A stretch of 64,000 nucleotides of DNA from Enterocloster lavalensis (GCF_902364025.1 NZ_CABJCG010000003.1:62001-126000); one strand, 5' to 3'. Counted from the first letter of the stretch, positions 17,576 to 26,838 are shown. Notes: generated by a model from the letters alone, not told the origin. Program-made: numbers and translations.

Positions 17576-18946
17576 TTAAATCAACCGCCGTTTCGCCCAT
17601 CTCCCCGTCAGATACCAGGAGAAGGAGATCAGATAATTTGCCAGCCAGCCCATGGGCACCGCGTACCACACCGCCGCCACGCCCCAGATGGGCGCAAAGT
17701 GGAAGGCCGTGAACACGCGGATCGCCAGGTTCACCAGGTTGGCGATGGTGAACGCCACCACGTCCCCCGCGCCCCTGAGAATGCCGTCCGTGCAGGTCTT
17801 AAACCCGATGAACACGAAAAACCAGCCGATAAAGGACAGATATCCCACGCCCGTGGTAAAGGCGTCGGAGGTATTGTCCCCCTTCAGGAAGCTGGAAATA
17901 ATGGGCCCGTGGAACACCGCCACAATGGCCGCGATGGCCGCCGCGAAGCCGATCACAATGGCATAGCTGGCCCGGTACCCCTGCTTCACCCGCTCCACCT
18001 TGCCCGCGCCGATATTCTGGGCCGTGAAGGTGCTCACCGCGTTTCCGGTGGCGATCATGGGCACAATGCACAGGGATTCGATACGGCTTCCCGCCGAGTA
18101 CCCGGCCAGCGCCGGGGAGCCGAAGCTGTTGACCACGGACTGCACCAGCAGCATGCCGATGGACACGATGGACTGCTGTAAAATGGACGGAACCGCCACC
18201 CTTGTCCCGGACCAGAGCATGCGGGAGTCAAAAAATGCAAACCGCTCCCCCTCCGCCCGCTCCGACCGGTAGCCCCGCAGCTTGCGCATGAGCAGGAAAA
18301 AGGAAATGCAGGCGGAAACGCCCTGGGCTACCACGGTTGCGATCGCCACGCCGTCCACGCCCATGCCAAACGCGGTCACGGACAGGATGTCCAGCCCCAC
18401 GTTGAGCACGGAGGAAAAGATCAGCAGGTACAGGGGCGTCCTGGAATCCCCCATGGCGTTGAAAATGGCCGCAAGGACGTTGTACATAAACAGAAAGGGC
18501 ATACCCAGGAAATAGATTCCCAGGTACAGCCTGGCCTGATCCAGCACATTTTCCGGGGTCTGGAGACGGCGCAGAATCTCCCCGTTGAAGGCGAAGCCGA
18601 AGCCCCCCAGCAGCAGGCTCAGCACCAGAAAGGAGATCAGAGCCGTGGAGATGGACGTTTTCATCCGGTTGTAATTCTTGGCTCCCAGATATTGGGAGGT
18701 GATCACGGAAGCCCCGTTGCCGCCGCCGATGGCGATCATGATAAACACGTTGGTCAGGGCGTAGGAGGCCCCCACCGCGGCCAGGGACTCCTCCCCCACA
18801 AAATTTCCCACGATCATGGAGTCCGCCATGTTGTAAAACTGCTGGAACAGATTCCCCAGAATCATCGGCAGCGCAAATAAGAGCAGATTTTTTCCCGGGC
18901 TGCCGTTCAGCAGATCCACATGGGACCGGGCCTTTGTCTGTGACAT
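17576..18946 (-). CDS. MATE-family multidrug/sodium exporter
   Basis: A 456-aa protein with about twelve hydrophobic segments. The MATE start is clear: GSPGKNLLLFALPMILGNLF, then QQFYNMADSMIVGNFVG near residue 35 and the repeat-related second-half motif near 240. MATE proteins export cationic drugs or metabolites using sodium or proton gradients; the cargo here is unknown. It heads a unit with the pyridoxamine kinase and TIGR04076 genes. Confidence 0.9.
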   Translation of the reverse strand: MSQTKARSHVDLLNGSPGKNLLLFALPMILGNLFQQFYNMADSMIVGNFVGEESLAAVGASYALTNVFIMIAIGGGNGASVITSQYLGAKNYNRMKTSISTALISFLVLSLLLGGFGFAFNGEILRRLQTPENVLDQARLYLGIYFLGMPFLFMYNVLAAIFNAMGDSRTPLYLLIFSSVLNVGLDILSVTAFGMGVDGVAIATVVAQGVSACISFFLLMRKLRGYRSERAEGERFAFFDSRMLWSGTRVAVPSILQQSIVSIGMLLVQSVVNSFGSPALAGYSAGSRIESLCIVPMIATGNAVSTFTAQNIGAGKVERVKQGYRASYAIVIGFAAAIAAIVAVFHGPIISSFLKGDNTSDAFTTGVGYLSFIGWFFVFIGFKTCTDGILRGAGDVVAFTIANLVNLAIRVFTAFHFAPIWGVAAVWYAVPMGWLANYLISFSWYLTGRWAKRRLI

Positions 18947-18996
18947 AGTCGATTGTTCTCCTTTTCCTCGGTTGTCATTTTATATTGGGGCAGGGC

Positions 18997-19078
18997 GCAG
19001 CCTGCCCGACAGCGCCCTATGATCTGGCGGGCAGCAGCCTGCCCGGCAGCGCCCTATGGTCCGGCGCCAGCGGCCTGG
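18997..19078. repeat. Imperfect 37-bp tandem repeat, two copies and a partial third
   Basis: GCAGCCTGCCC(G/A/C)...CAGCGCCCTATG occurs at 18997 and again at 19034, with a shortened copy from about 19068. It fills the gap between the MATE gene and pepF. Confidence 0.7.
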
Positions 19079-19082
19079 CCGC

Positions 19083-20864
19083 CTACAGGCGGCAGAATTC
19101 CTCCAGCAGCTCCCCAAACACCTTCAACGCCTCATCCACCGGCTTTGTGGTGGACATGTCCACGCCGCAGAGCTTTAACAGGTCGATAGGCGGCAGGGAG
19201 CATCCGCCCTGCAAAAACTTCTTGTAACCCGCCAGCGCCGTCTCATCGCCACTTAAAATCCGGCTGCTGATAGCCACCGCGGCCGAAAATCCCGTGGCAT
19301 ACTGGTACACATAGAACGGCGTATAGAAATGCGGAATCCGCTCCCACTCATAGTCGATCTCCGGGTCCACCACCATTTCCGGGCCGAAATAATCCTCGTT
19401 CAGCTTGTGGTACAGCTCCCCCAGGGCGCTGGCGGTCAGAGTTTCGCCCTCCTGGGCCTTCCTGTGGGCCGCAGCCTCGAACTCCGCGAACATGGTCTGA
19501 CGGAACAGCGTCCCCCGGAAGCTTTCCAGAAAATGGTTAATCAGATACCGTTTCTCCTGCGTCTCCTCCGTCCGGTTCAACAGGTGCCGGATCAGCAGCG
19601 CCTCGTTGCAGGTGGAAGCCACCTCCGCCACAAAAATCTTGTAACCGGCGTAGACATAGGGCTGGGCGGCGTCCGAATAATAGGAGTGGATGGAGTGCCC
19701 CATCTCATGGGCCAGGGTGAACACGTCGTTCAGGGTGCCGTGGAAATTCATCAGCACGTAGGGATGGCTGCCGTAGACGCCCCAGGAGTATGCGCCGCTG
19801 CGCTTTCCCTCGTTCTCGTAGACGTCCACCCAGCGGTTCTCAAAGCCCGCCCGAAGGATTTTCCCATATTCCTCCCCCAGCGGGGCAAGGCCCTCCGTCA
19901 CGATGGCTTTTGCCTCCTCGTAGGTGTAAGTCCGGTCAAATTCCGCCACCATGGGCACATACAGATCGTACATGTGGATGTCGTCCAGGCCCAGGGTCTC
20001 CTTGCGCACCCTGACGTAGCGGTGCAGCAGGGGCAGATTCTTCCGGACGGCGGCCACCAGGTTGTCATAGACCAGCTCCGGCACCTCGTTCTCCGCCAGG
20101 GAGTGCTGGCGGCTGGAAGCGTAATTCCGGGCCTTTGCGTAGAACACCGCCTGCTTCACATTGGCGGAAAATGCAGCCGCCAGGGTATTGCGAAACTGCC
20201 GATACACGCTGTACAGGCCAAGGAACGCGTCCCGGCGGATTCTGCGGTCCTTGTGCTCCATCAGGGAAATGTAATTGCCGTGGGTAATCGGCACTTCCTG
20301 GCCGTACTCACCGGTGATGGAGGGGAATTTCACATCCGCGTTGTTGAACATGTTGAAAATCTGGGAAGCCCCCTGGGTGGCGTCGTAGGACTGGGCCAGC
20401 AGCTCCTCCATGGGGCCGGACAGCGTGTGCTCCCGCTTTCCCAGAATCCGCTCCATCAGGCGGCGGTACAGGCCGATGCCATTTTCCGACTCCATGTAGG
20501 AGGCCAGCAGGGACGGGTCCATTTCCAGGATTTCCGGCACAATGAAGGAGGAGCGCTCCGCGGCCTCAAAGGACAGGGACTGGGCCCGCCCAAACATGTC
20601 CTGGTAGGTTTGTTCGGCCGTGTCCTCGTCGGAGCGCATCCGGGCGTACACGTAGAGGCGCTCGATATCCAGCGATATCTCGTCGTCAAATTTCAGGCAG
20701 CGGTACAGCGTCTCTGCGGACTCCGCCAGAGTGCCCTTGAAATCCCCGTACTGCTTCACCTGGGCGGCCGTTTTCCCAAACAGCGCCTCCCAGGTCCGGT
20801 TGTCGGGCATCATGTCCTCCAGTTTCCATGTATAACTGATATCTGCTTCACTGCGTTTTTTCAT
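19083..20864 (-). CDS. pepF: Oligoendopeptidase F (M3B zinc metallopeptidase)
   Basis: A 593-aa enzyme with the zinc site HEMGH at 386-390 (FTLAHEMGHSIHSYYS) and the downstream glutamate region VAEVASTCNEALL that supplies the third ligand. N-terminal alpha-helical PepF_N domain (about 110-180) is followed by the peptidase domain. Length is normal for PepF, which cleaves short peptides in the cytoplasm. Its ATG lies 55 bases after lrgB. Confidence 0.93.
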   Translation of the reverse strand: MKKRSEADISYTWKLEDMMPDNRTWEALFGKTAAQVKQYGDFKGTLAESAETLYRCLKFDDEISLDIERLYVYARMRSDEDTAEQTYQDMFGRAQSLSFEAAERSSFIVPEILEMDPSLLASYMESENGIGLYRRLMERILGKREHTLSGPMEELLAQSYDATQGASQIFNMFNNADVKFPSITGEYGQEVPITHGNYISLMEHKDRRIRRDAFLGLYSVYRQFRNTLAAAFSANVKQAVFYAKARNYASSRQHSLAENEVPELVYDNLVAAVRKNLPLLHRYVRVRKETLGLDDIHMYDLYVPMVAEFDRTYTYEEAKAIVTEGLAPLGEEYGKILRAGFENRWVDVYENEGKRSGAYSWGVYGSHPYVLMNFHGTLNDVFTLAHEMGHSIHSYYSDAAQPYVYAGYKIFVAEVASTCNEALLIRHLLNRTEETQEKRYLINHFLESFRGTLFRQTMFAEFEAAAHRKAQEGETLTASALGELYHKLNEDYFGPEMVVDPEIDYEWERIPHFYTPFYVYQYATGFSAAVAISSRILSGDETALAGYKKFLQGGCSLPPIDLLKLCGVDMSTTKPVDEALKVFGELLEEFCRL

Positions 20865-20919
20865 CGCTTAAACTCTCCTTTCATTGTGCGGATGGGATTG
20901 TGAGTCTCCACCAGCCCCA

Positions 20920-21624
20920 TCAGATCAGATTTGCCATCAGCGGCACCGCCACCACGGTTAAAAGCCCCGCCACGGCGATGGACAGGCTGCTCATGGCTCC
21001 CTCGATCTCGCCCATCTCCAGCGCTTTGGCGGTTCCCACCGCATGGGCGCTGGTGCCCAGCGCCAGGCCCTTCGCCACCGGGTGGGATACCCGGGCCAGG
21101 CGCAGAATCAACTCGCATGCCATATTTCCCAGCACGCCTGTGAGAATAATACTCATCACCGTCAGCGTCACGATCCCGCCCGCTTCCTCGCTCACGCCCA
21201 TTCCAATGGCCGTGGTGATGGACTTGGGCAGCAACGTCACATAATGCACATGCCCCAACCCCAGCGCCTTGGACAACAAAAACACGCTGACCGCGCTGGT
21301 GGCCACGCCCGCCAGAATACTGATCAACACCGCCGCTCCATGCTGCCGCAGCAGATTTAACTGGCGGTACAGCGGGATCGCCAGACAGACCGTGGCGGGC
21401 GTCAGCAGCCAGCCTAAAAATCCAGCACCCTTATTATATGTCTCATAATCCATTCCTACGCATACCAGACAGCCGATAATCAATGCCGAGGAAATGAGCA
21501 GGGGATTTAAAATGGCCAGCTTCGTCTTTTTCCTCAGCCACGCGGCGAACAGATAGGCCGCCACGCTGACCGCCAGCCCGAAATACTGGGACTGGCCCAA
21601 AATCATTCTGATTTCATCTCGCAT
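20920..21624 (-). CDS. lrgB: LrgB/CidB-family membrane protein
   Basis: A 234-aa protein with six to eight hydrophobic segments. The LrgB core KSITTAIGMGVSEEAGGIVT and the ending GTSAHAVGTAKALEMGEIEG, where family members are most conserved, are both present. LrgAB/CidAB systems affect murein hydrolase export, pyruvate uptake or cell lysis depending on the species. The start at 21624 has GAGGAA just upstream and overlaps lrgA by 11 bases; an in-frame ATG at 21699 lies inside the lrgA tail and was not used. Confidence 0.88.
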   Translation of the reverse strand: MRDEIRMILGQSQYFGLAVSVAAYLFAAWLRKKTKLAILNPLLISSALIIGCLVCVGMDYETYNKGAGFLGWLLTPATVCLAIPLYRQLNLLRQHGAAVLISILAGVATSAVSVFLLSKALGLGHVHYVTLLPKSITTAIGMGVSEEAGGIVTLTVMSIILTGVLGNMACELILRLARVSHPVAKGLALGTSAHAVGTAKALEMGEIEGAMSSLSIAVAGLLTVVAVPLMANLI

Positions 21625-22285
21625 TGGTTTGTTCCTCCTCAGATTCCAGCGGGGCCGGCTGCGGGGCCGGGCAATCAAGCGGGTCCGCGGCGTTTTCACG
21701 GCATTCCGCCGCGCTCACCTGGCCTTTCGCCGCATTCTCACGGCATTCCACCGTGCTCACCTGGCCTTTCGCCGCATTCTCACGGCATTCCGTCGTGCTC
21801 ACCTGGTCTTTCGCCGCATTCTCACGGCATTCCGCCGTGCTCACCTGGCTCTCGGACGCATTCTCCCGACATTCCTCCGCGCTCCCCCGGCTCTCCACCG
21901 AATTCCCGCTCCTCTCTTCCGCCCGCTTATCTCTCCCGCGCTCCTGCAAATCGATCACCGTCTGAGCCACCCGGCCGGTCACGACCATCACCGCAACGGT
22001 GGACACGGCGATCACGATCATGAAAGGCACAAACACTTCCTTAATCTGGGCCGCGTACTCCATCAGCCCGACCATGGCGGGTATGAACATCAGAGTCATG
22101 GTATCCATCAGAAAATTTCCAGTGCCCTCCACGCTCTCCAGCCGGACCCAGCCGGCCATCAGCGCTCCCAGAAGCAGGAAAAGCCCATACACTCCCGAGG
22201 GCACCGGAAGCGGCAGGATCGCGTGTAATATCTCTCCCGCCATGGTGAAGCCCCAAATAATTCCAACCTGTTTGACATATTTCAT
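21614..22285 (-). CDS. lrgA: CidA/LrgA-family membrane protein with a repeat-bearing cytoplasmic tail
   Basis: A 223-aa protein. Residues 1-115 are a normal LrgA domain with four hydrophobic segments and the motif LPLPVPSGVYGLFLLLGAL. Usual family length is about 115-150 aa. The extra tail (about 116-223) starts with a charged stretch and then carries nearly five copies of a 14-residue unit of the form STxECRENAAKGQV (residues 135-200), each with one cysteine, and ends in an acidic, proline-containing segment. lrgB follows with an 11-base overlap. The tail is most likely cytoplasmic. Confidence 0.85.
   Translation of the reverse strand: MKYVKQVGIIWGFTMAGEILHAILPLPVPSGVYGLFLLLGALMAGWVRLESVEGTGNFLMDTMTLMFIPAMVGLMEYAAQIKEVFVPFMIVIAVSTVAVMVVTGRVAQTVIDLQERGRDKRAEERSGNSVESRGSAEECRENASESQVSTAECRENAAKDQVSTTECRENAAKGQVSTVECRENAAKGQVSAAECRENAADPLDCPAPQPAPLESEEEQTNAR
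21686..21883 (-). repeat. 42-bp coding tandem repeats in the lrgA tail
   Basis: Nearly five in-frame 42-bp units encode the 14-residue motif STxECRENAAKGQV. Copies 2-4 are nearly identical at base level, which suggests recent expansion. Confidence 0.9.
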
Positions 22286-22546
22286 CTGTGAATTGAATCT
22301 CCTTTTTATGGCGTTTACGCCCCTCCAAAGCGCGCCCTGCGCGCCGTCCCTATTCTACCACCTGAGCCCCCGCCGCGCAAGACCCCAATCACAGACGCGG
22401 CCGCATCCGACACGCGCCGGAAGCGGTTGCCCCGGGACAGATTTCAGGCTATAATAGTTCAGAACCCCGATCATTTGCCCCACGGGCAAAGCTTTGCACC
22501 CCCAATGCCAAAGCCCGCCCCGGCCATTCAGGAGGAATACCGCGCC

Positions 22547-23326
22547 ATGAAAAAAATCTGCACCCGAACCTTGACGGCTGCCCAGGCCGCCGCCTTTGAG
22601 GAACTAACCGGCCTCTGCCGCGCCCACGACAAGATCCGCCTGTCCTGCCCTCTGGACGGAGACCGTTTTTATCTGTTGTCCGGGGAAATGCCGGACGGGA
22701 CCGGCCGTCCGGTTCTCAACAGCGCCATCGCCGTGTTTGAGGGCGACGGTCTGTGGGAGTGCTACGGCTTTACCCGGCCGGACGCCAGAAAGCGGGGATA
22801 TTTTAACGGCCTGCTGGAAATGCTGGAGCAGGATGCGGCCCAGGCGCTCCCAGAGCCGGACCTCTGTTTCGTGGCCGATCCCAATGGGAGCGCCGCCGTA
22901 AATGTTCTGGCTGCCATTGGCGCTGAGCTCTGGTACGAGGAATACGCCATGGAATGGAACAAAGGGGCGTGCAACAGTCTCCATTCAGCTCCGCTCCCCC
23001 TCTCTCCCCTCCGCCTGACAAGCGTTTCCGGGGAATCAGAGAGCCGCTTAGACTTCACCGCCTGGCTGCCCGGAGATCAAAAGGCCGGTTCCTTCAGCCT
23101 GTATGTGCAGCCGCCTTCCGCCTGCCTGTTCGAGTTGGAGATCGCAGAGCCCTTCCGCGGCCGCGGCCTGGGGTTCACCATGGTCCGGCAGCTTCAGGAC
23201 TTAACGCCCGCCATAGGCATTTCCACCCTCACCCTCCAGGTGTCCGGCGACAACCTGCCCGCCCTCAGGCTGTACAAAAAAACAGGGTTTCACATCACGG
23301 AAACCCTGTCTTACTATCTGTATTGA
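22547..23326 (+). CDS. GNAT-family N-acetyltransferase
   Basis: A 259-aa protein that appears to be two GNAT-like halves. The C-terminal half has the acetyl-CoA loop EPFRGRGLGFTMV (about residue 195-207), with the RxxGxG-type turn, followed by TLQVSGDNLPALRLYKKTGF, the typical end of the fold. The N-terminal half has the related YGFTRPDARKRGYFNGLLEM. The substrate is unknown. The frame opens earlier at 22427, but AGGAGG at 22530 supports the ATG at 22547. Its last codons contain the terminator of the opposite gene. Confidence 0.8.
   Translation: MKKICTRTLTAAQAAAFEELTGLCRAHDKIRLSCPLDGDRFYLLSGEMPDGTGRPVLNSAIAVFEGDGLWECYGFTRPDARKRGYFNGLLEMLEQDAAQALPEPDLCFVADPNGSAAVNVLAAIGAELWYEEYAMEWNKGACNSLHSAPLPLSPLRLTSVSGESESRLDFTAWLPGDQKAGSFSLYVQPPSACLFELEIAEPFRGRGLGFTMVRQLQDLTPAIGISTLTLQVSGDNLPALRLYKKTGFHITETLSYYLY
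23275..23309 (-). terminator. Terminator of the alarmone synthetase gene, inside the GNAT coding end
   Basis: Perfect 10-bp stem ACAGGGTTTC/GAAACCCTGT (23282-23309) followed on the minus strand by seven T. It lies 24 bases after the stop at 23333 and within the last codons of the convergent gene. Confidence 0.88.
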
Positions 23327-23332
23327 TATGTG

Positions 23333-24043
23333 CTATTCCTTGCGCACCGCGATGCCCTGAGCCTCGATCTTCTGGCGGATCGCCAGCATCTTCGCGTCCG
23401 TCTGGGCGATTACATCCGCGCACTGCTTTAACTCCTGGCTGATCTCGCTGTCGTCCCGCAAATCTTTCTTGTACTTAAGCTGGTGGTCCAGACTGGCCCA
23501 GAAGTCCATGGCGATGGTACGGATCTGCACCTCCACCCGCATGTTCCGCTTGCACTCGGTGAAAAATACCGGCACCTCGATGATCAGATGGTAGCTGCGG
23601 TAGCCGTTGGGCTTGGGATTCTTGATGTAATCCTTCACCGCGATCACCTTCACGTCGTCCTGGCGCACCAGCATCTCCGCCACCTCGTAGATATCGTCGA
23701 GAAACGAGCAGATAATGCGGATTCCGGCCACGTCGTCCAGATTCTCCCGCATGGACTCCAGGGACACCTCAAATCCTCTGCGCTGAAGCTTTTCCAGAAT
23801 ACTCATGGGCTTTTTCACCCGGGACTTGATCATCTCGATGGGGTTGCGCTGGTTCTTCACCGACAGCTCGTCGTTGAGCACCTCCAGCTTGGTCTTCACC
23901 TCCCGAATCGCGCAGGCGTACATCATCATCACCCGCTGGAACTCATGGGCCTGATGAATCCACACCTCCGGAACCTGGACCATATCCGGCACGTTGACAA
24001 TGGACTGGTTCAGTTCGCTGTTGGGATTGATATTAATATTCAT
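23333..24043 (-). CDS. Small alarmone synthetase, RelA/SpoT synthetase domain (RelQ/YjbM-like)
   Basis: A 236-aa single-domain (p)ppGpp synthetase. It has SRVKKPMSILEKLQRRG, then the core DDVAGIRIICSFLDDIYEV (about 95-113) and KDYIKNPKPNGYRSYHLII, with the G-loop tyrosine and EVQIRTIAMDFWASLDHQL. No HD hydrolase, TGS or ACT domain is present. It should make pppGpp/ppGpp from ATP and GDP/GTP in stress. GAGGGG lies seven bases before the ATG at 24043; the ATG at 24076 is upstream of this site. It follows the mrp gene. Confidence 0.88.
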   Translation of the reverse strand: MNININPNSELNQSIVNVPDMVQVPEVWIHQAHEFQRVMMMYACAIREVKTKLEVLNDELSVKNQRNPIEMIKSRVKKPMSILEKLQRRGFEVSLESMRENLDDVAGIRIICSFLDDIYEVAEMLVRQDDVKVIAVKDYIKNPKPNGYRSYHLIIEVPVFFTECKRNMRVEVQIRTIAMDFWASLDHQLKYKKDLRDDSEISQELKQCADVIAQTDAKMLAIRQKIEAQGIAVRKE

Positions 24044-24078
24044 AGGTACACCCCTCATTACATTGTTGTACGGCAAGC

Positions 24079-24918
24079 CTACAGTCCCTCCACTGCGGCG
24101 GCAGCCTCATCCAGCCAGGGAAGCTCCAAATACTCCACCTGTCCGGCGTCCACCATCTGGGCGATCTTCGGATCGATGGGCAGACGCGCCAGCACCTTGA
24201 TTCCCGCGTCAGCGGCTACCTCGTCGATGTGGCTCTCACCGAACACGTTGATCCGCTTGCCGCAGTCCGGACATTCCAGATAGCTCATATTTTCCACGAT
24301 TCCGATAATCGGGATCTCCATCTTCTTCGCCATGTTCACGGCCTTGGTCACAATCATGCTCACCAGTTCCTGGGGTGAGGTCACGATGATGATGCCGTCC
24401 ACGGGCAGGGACTGGAACACGGTCAGCGGCACGTCGCCGGTCCCCGGAGGCATATCCACAAACATAAAATCGATATCCTGCCACAGCGTCTCGCTCCAGA
24501 ACTGCTTTACCGCTCCCGCGATCACCGGGCCTCTCCAGATCACCGGGTCCGTGTCGTTGTCCAGCAGCAGGTTGGCGGACATGATGTCCACGCCCTCCAG
24601 GGACTTGGCCGGAAGCATCAGGTTGCCGTCCGGGGACACGCCGATACCGCTCTCATTGTGAATTCCGAACGCCTTGGGAATGGAGGGGCCGGTGATATCC
24701 GCATCCAGGATCGCGGCCTTCTTCCCCTTGCGGTTCATGGAAACTGCCAGCATGGAGGTCACCAGGGACTTGCCCACGCCGCCCTTGCCGCTGACGATAC
24801 CGATCACCTTTTTCACGGAGCTGGCCGGGTTCAGCGCCTCCAGGAACTCGCTTTTATCTGTCTTACGGCTCTCACAGTTTGCACTGCAGGAGCCGCAGTC
24901 GTGGTTACATTCGCTCAT
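24079..24918 (-). CDS. mrp: Mrp/NBP35-family iron-sulfur cluster carrier ATPase
   Basis: A 279-aa P-loop ATPase with the deviant Walker A GKGGVGKS at about 44-51 and DADITGPSIPKAFG. The N-terminus has a C-x3-C-x2-C-x3-C set (C4, C8, C11, C15) and the C-terminal half has CPDC near residue 220, both possible Fe-S ligands. Such proteins bind and pass on 4Fe-4S clusters. The gene is divergent from a small membrane protein and upstream of the alarmone synthetase. The 284-base gap before it holds only AT-rich promoter-like sequence. Confidence 0.9.
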   Translation of the reverse strand: MSECNHDCGSCSANCESRKTDKSEFLEALNPASSVKKVIGIVSGKGGVGKSLVTSMLAVSMNRKGKKAAILDADITGPSIPKAFGIHNESGIGVSPDGNLMLPAKSLEGVDIMSANLLLDNDTDPVIWRGPVIAGAVKQFWSETLWQDIDFMFVDMPPGTGDVPLTVFQSLPVDGIIIVTSPQELVSMIVTKAVNMAKKMEIPIIGIVENMSYLECPDCGKRINVFGESHIDEVAADAGIKVLARLPIDPKIAQMVDAGQVEYLELPWLDEAAAAVEGL

Positions 24919-25202
24919 AACGTTTTATTCTCCTTCCAATCTTCAGAATGTTCCCATTCTGTCATTATCATGTCCATTATAAAACCATTCCGCGGTATTG
25001 TCCATTGGTACATTCATAAAATTAACATAAAAACGTTTTTGAACTTCCAAATATTTACAAAATTGTGAAATCTGCACATGTGACCTCTGGATTCCTTTAC
25101 TTCTTTCAGCATAAATGTTAAAATATACTTAGAAAAAATGTGAATTTTCTGTGAACTCAAGATCGTCTTTGCGATCTCTCATTATGCCGGGAGGTGTCCT
25201 CT

Positions 25203-25745
25203 ATGTTGAAACCAGCCGCAAACAATCTCAACCCCAGCCCCTGCGCTCCCTTCAGTGTATACGATGAATATCCAGAGCTGCCCACCGCGATCAAGCAGGC
25301 GGAACAGGGCGCCACTGCCCGGGCCATGGCGGATTTTACCAGGCGGACCACCCGTCTGGCCTTTGTCATCGCTCTGGGACTTCTGCTGCTCTCCCTGGCG
25401 CTGTCCGCGGCCATGGGTTTTCGGGCCGTCACCCGCTCGCAGGCCAATTACAGCGCCTTCCGCTCCGACTTAAGCCGTTTCGCCTCCACAGACAGCAGCA
25501 TCCTGGAGCTGCGCTCCATCGACGCGGGTACCTACACCGTTTATCTGGACAGCGCCTACTGGGAAAACGCCGCTTCCACAGAGCGGGCGGCTTACTGCGA
25601 AAGCCTCAACTCAGCCGTAAACAGCCTCTGCCATGAGTACAACCTGCTTGGCAGGTCGGAACAGGCCAAACTATACTATTACGACCAGGACGGCGCCATG
25701 CTGGCCGCGCCCGGGGACGATTTACAGAGCGTGCTGATGCGGTAG
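25203..25745 (+). CDS. Unknown single-pass membrane protein
   Basis: A 180-aa protein I do not recognise. It has a cytoplasmic-looking N-terminus, one transmembrane segment (about 50-72, RLAFVIALGLLLLSLALSAA) and an extracellular ~100-residue domain with YTVYLDSAYWENAAS and CHEYNLLG. GGGAGG lies eight bases before the ATG at 25203; a GTG at 25194 overlaps that site. It is divergent from mrp and convergent with the SIMPL gene. Confidence 0.65.
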   Translation: MLKPAANNLNPSPCAPFSVYDEYPELPTAIKQAEQGATARAMADFTRRTTRLAFVIALGLLLLSLALSAAMGFRAVTRSQANYSAFRSDLSRFASTDSSILELRSIDAGTYTVYLDSAYWENAASTERAAYCESLNSAVNSLCHEYNLLGRSEQAKLYYYDQDGAMLAAPGDDLQSVLMR

Positions 25746-25773
25746 CGGGGAATGAGCAGTTTTGATGATGCAG

Positions 25774-25808
25774 ACGGGCGGCCGGATCTCTTCGATCCGG
25801 CCGCCCGT
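25774..25808. terminator. Strong hairpin between convergent genes
   Basis: A perfect 15-bp stem ACGGGCGGCCGGATC/GATCCGGCCGCCCGT with a five-base loop. The T tract is weak on both sides, but the place fits termination of both convergent genes. Confidence 0.7.
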
Positions 25809-25837
25809 TCATTTACTAAAATGCATTGCAGCCTGGC

Positions 25838-26629
25838 TTACTGTAGGTTAAAGGTAACGGAAACCTGGGCCTCCACGCTGATCTCCCCGGCCATCACGCC
25901 CATATCCATGGCCGCAGCGGTTGTTTCCATCGCCATCTCGTTCCTGGCGCCGCCGCTCATGTAGCCGGTATAGCGGGTGTAGGGGTTGTAGCCGTATTCC
26001 TCCACATTGCTCACCTCGCCCAGAGTACGGCCGCTGGCCTCAGCCATGGCGGACGCCTTCCCCTTGGCCATCTCAATCGCCTTCTTTAAGGCTTCCTGAT
26101 AGCTCTCGTCGTAGGTGCTGCAGAAGTAGCTCACATTGTCAATACTGTTGACGCCCGCCACCACAGACTGGCTCATGATGGAACCCGCCTCGCCGATGGG
26201 GATATCGGACACGGTCAGTTGGGTGTTCATCTCATATCCGGTGATCTCTCTGGTGTCGGAATTCCAGTTGTAGATGGGATCCAGGCCGTATGACGAGGTC
26301 TGGATGGACCGCTCTTCCACACCCAGGCTTTTGAGCTTCTCGATGGTATCGTTCAGATTCTTGGCGTTCTCCTGCTGGCACTCCTGGGCGGTAGGCTTCT
26401 GCGTGCGGATGGAGAATACGATCTCCGCCATATCCGGCACCACTCTCACTTCCTCCTTGCCGCTGACCGTCAGCTGGTTGGCGGACACATCCTGATTCTG
26501 CACCACGATAGTCCCCGGGCTCTGGGCCTGGGCGGAACACGCGGACAGTCCGAGCGCAGCGGCTGTCACCGCCGCTGCGGCAACTGCCAGAACCTTCCTG
26601 CTGTTCTTGTTTTCAGATAATTTTTTCAT
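25838..26629 (-). CDS. SIMPL-domain (DUF541) lipoprotein
   Basis: A 263-aa protein with a lipoprotein signal peptide, lipobox LSAC with the cysteine at about residue 31. The SIMPL/DUF541 domain follows: LTVSGKEEVRVVPDMAEIVF, then KLKSLGVEERSIQTSSYGLD and the late helix EALKKAIEMAKGKASAMAEA. The function of the domain is not settled; members are periplasmic or surface proteins and the fold is found near stress genes. It should sit on the outer membrane face. A broken relative lies at 33518-34006. Confidence 0.85.
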   Translation of the reverse strand: MKKLSENKNSRKVLAVAAAAVTAAALGLSACSAQAQSPGTIVVQNQDVSANQLTVSGKEEVRVVPDMAEIVFSIRTQKPTAQECQQENAKNLNDTIEKLKSLGVEERSIQTSSYGLDPIYNWNSDTREITGYEMNTQLTVSDIPIGEAGSIMSQSVVAGVNSIDNVSYFCSTYDESYQEALKKAIEMAKGKASAMAEASGRTLGEVSNVEEYGYNPYTRYTGYMSGGARNEMAMETTAAAMDMGVMAGEISVEAQVSVTFNLQ

Positions 26630-26838
26630 AAATTCTCCTCCCTTGTGAATTATTTTTCTAATCTCATCTTACCAGAAACTCCCGGATCTTGTATTTCTTT
26701 TCTCTTAAGCTTTTGGTTCGTCTTTCTTTACAGAATTCTTTTGACCTCTTAAGTATTTTCAGGAAATGCATACCGCTTGACAATCCCCCTCAAGTGTGGT
26801 TTGCTAGACGTGTACACAGCGGACAAAGGAGGCGGGAT

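Noticed and set aside
19329-20903. 524-aa plus-strand ORF opposite pepF
   Set aside because: Antisense shadow of the peptidase gene, with low-complexity composition and no recognisable motif.
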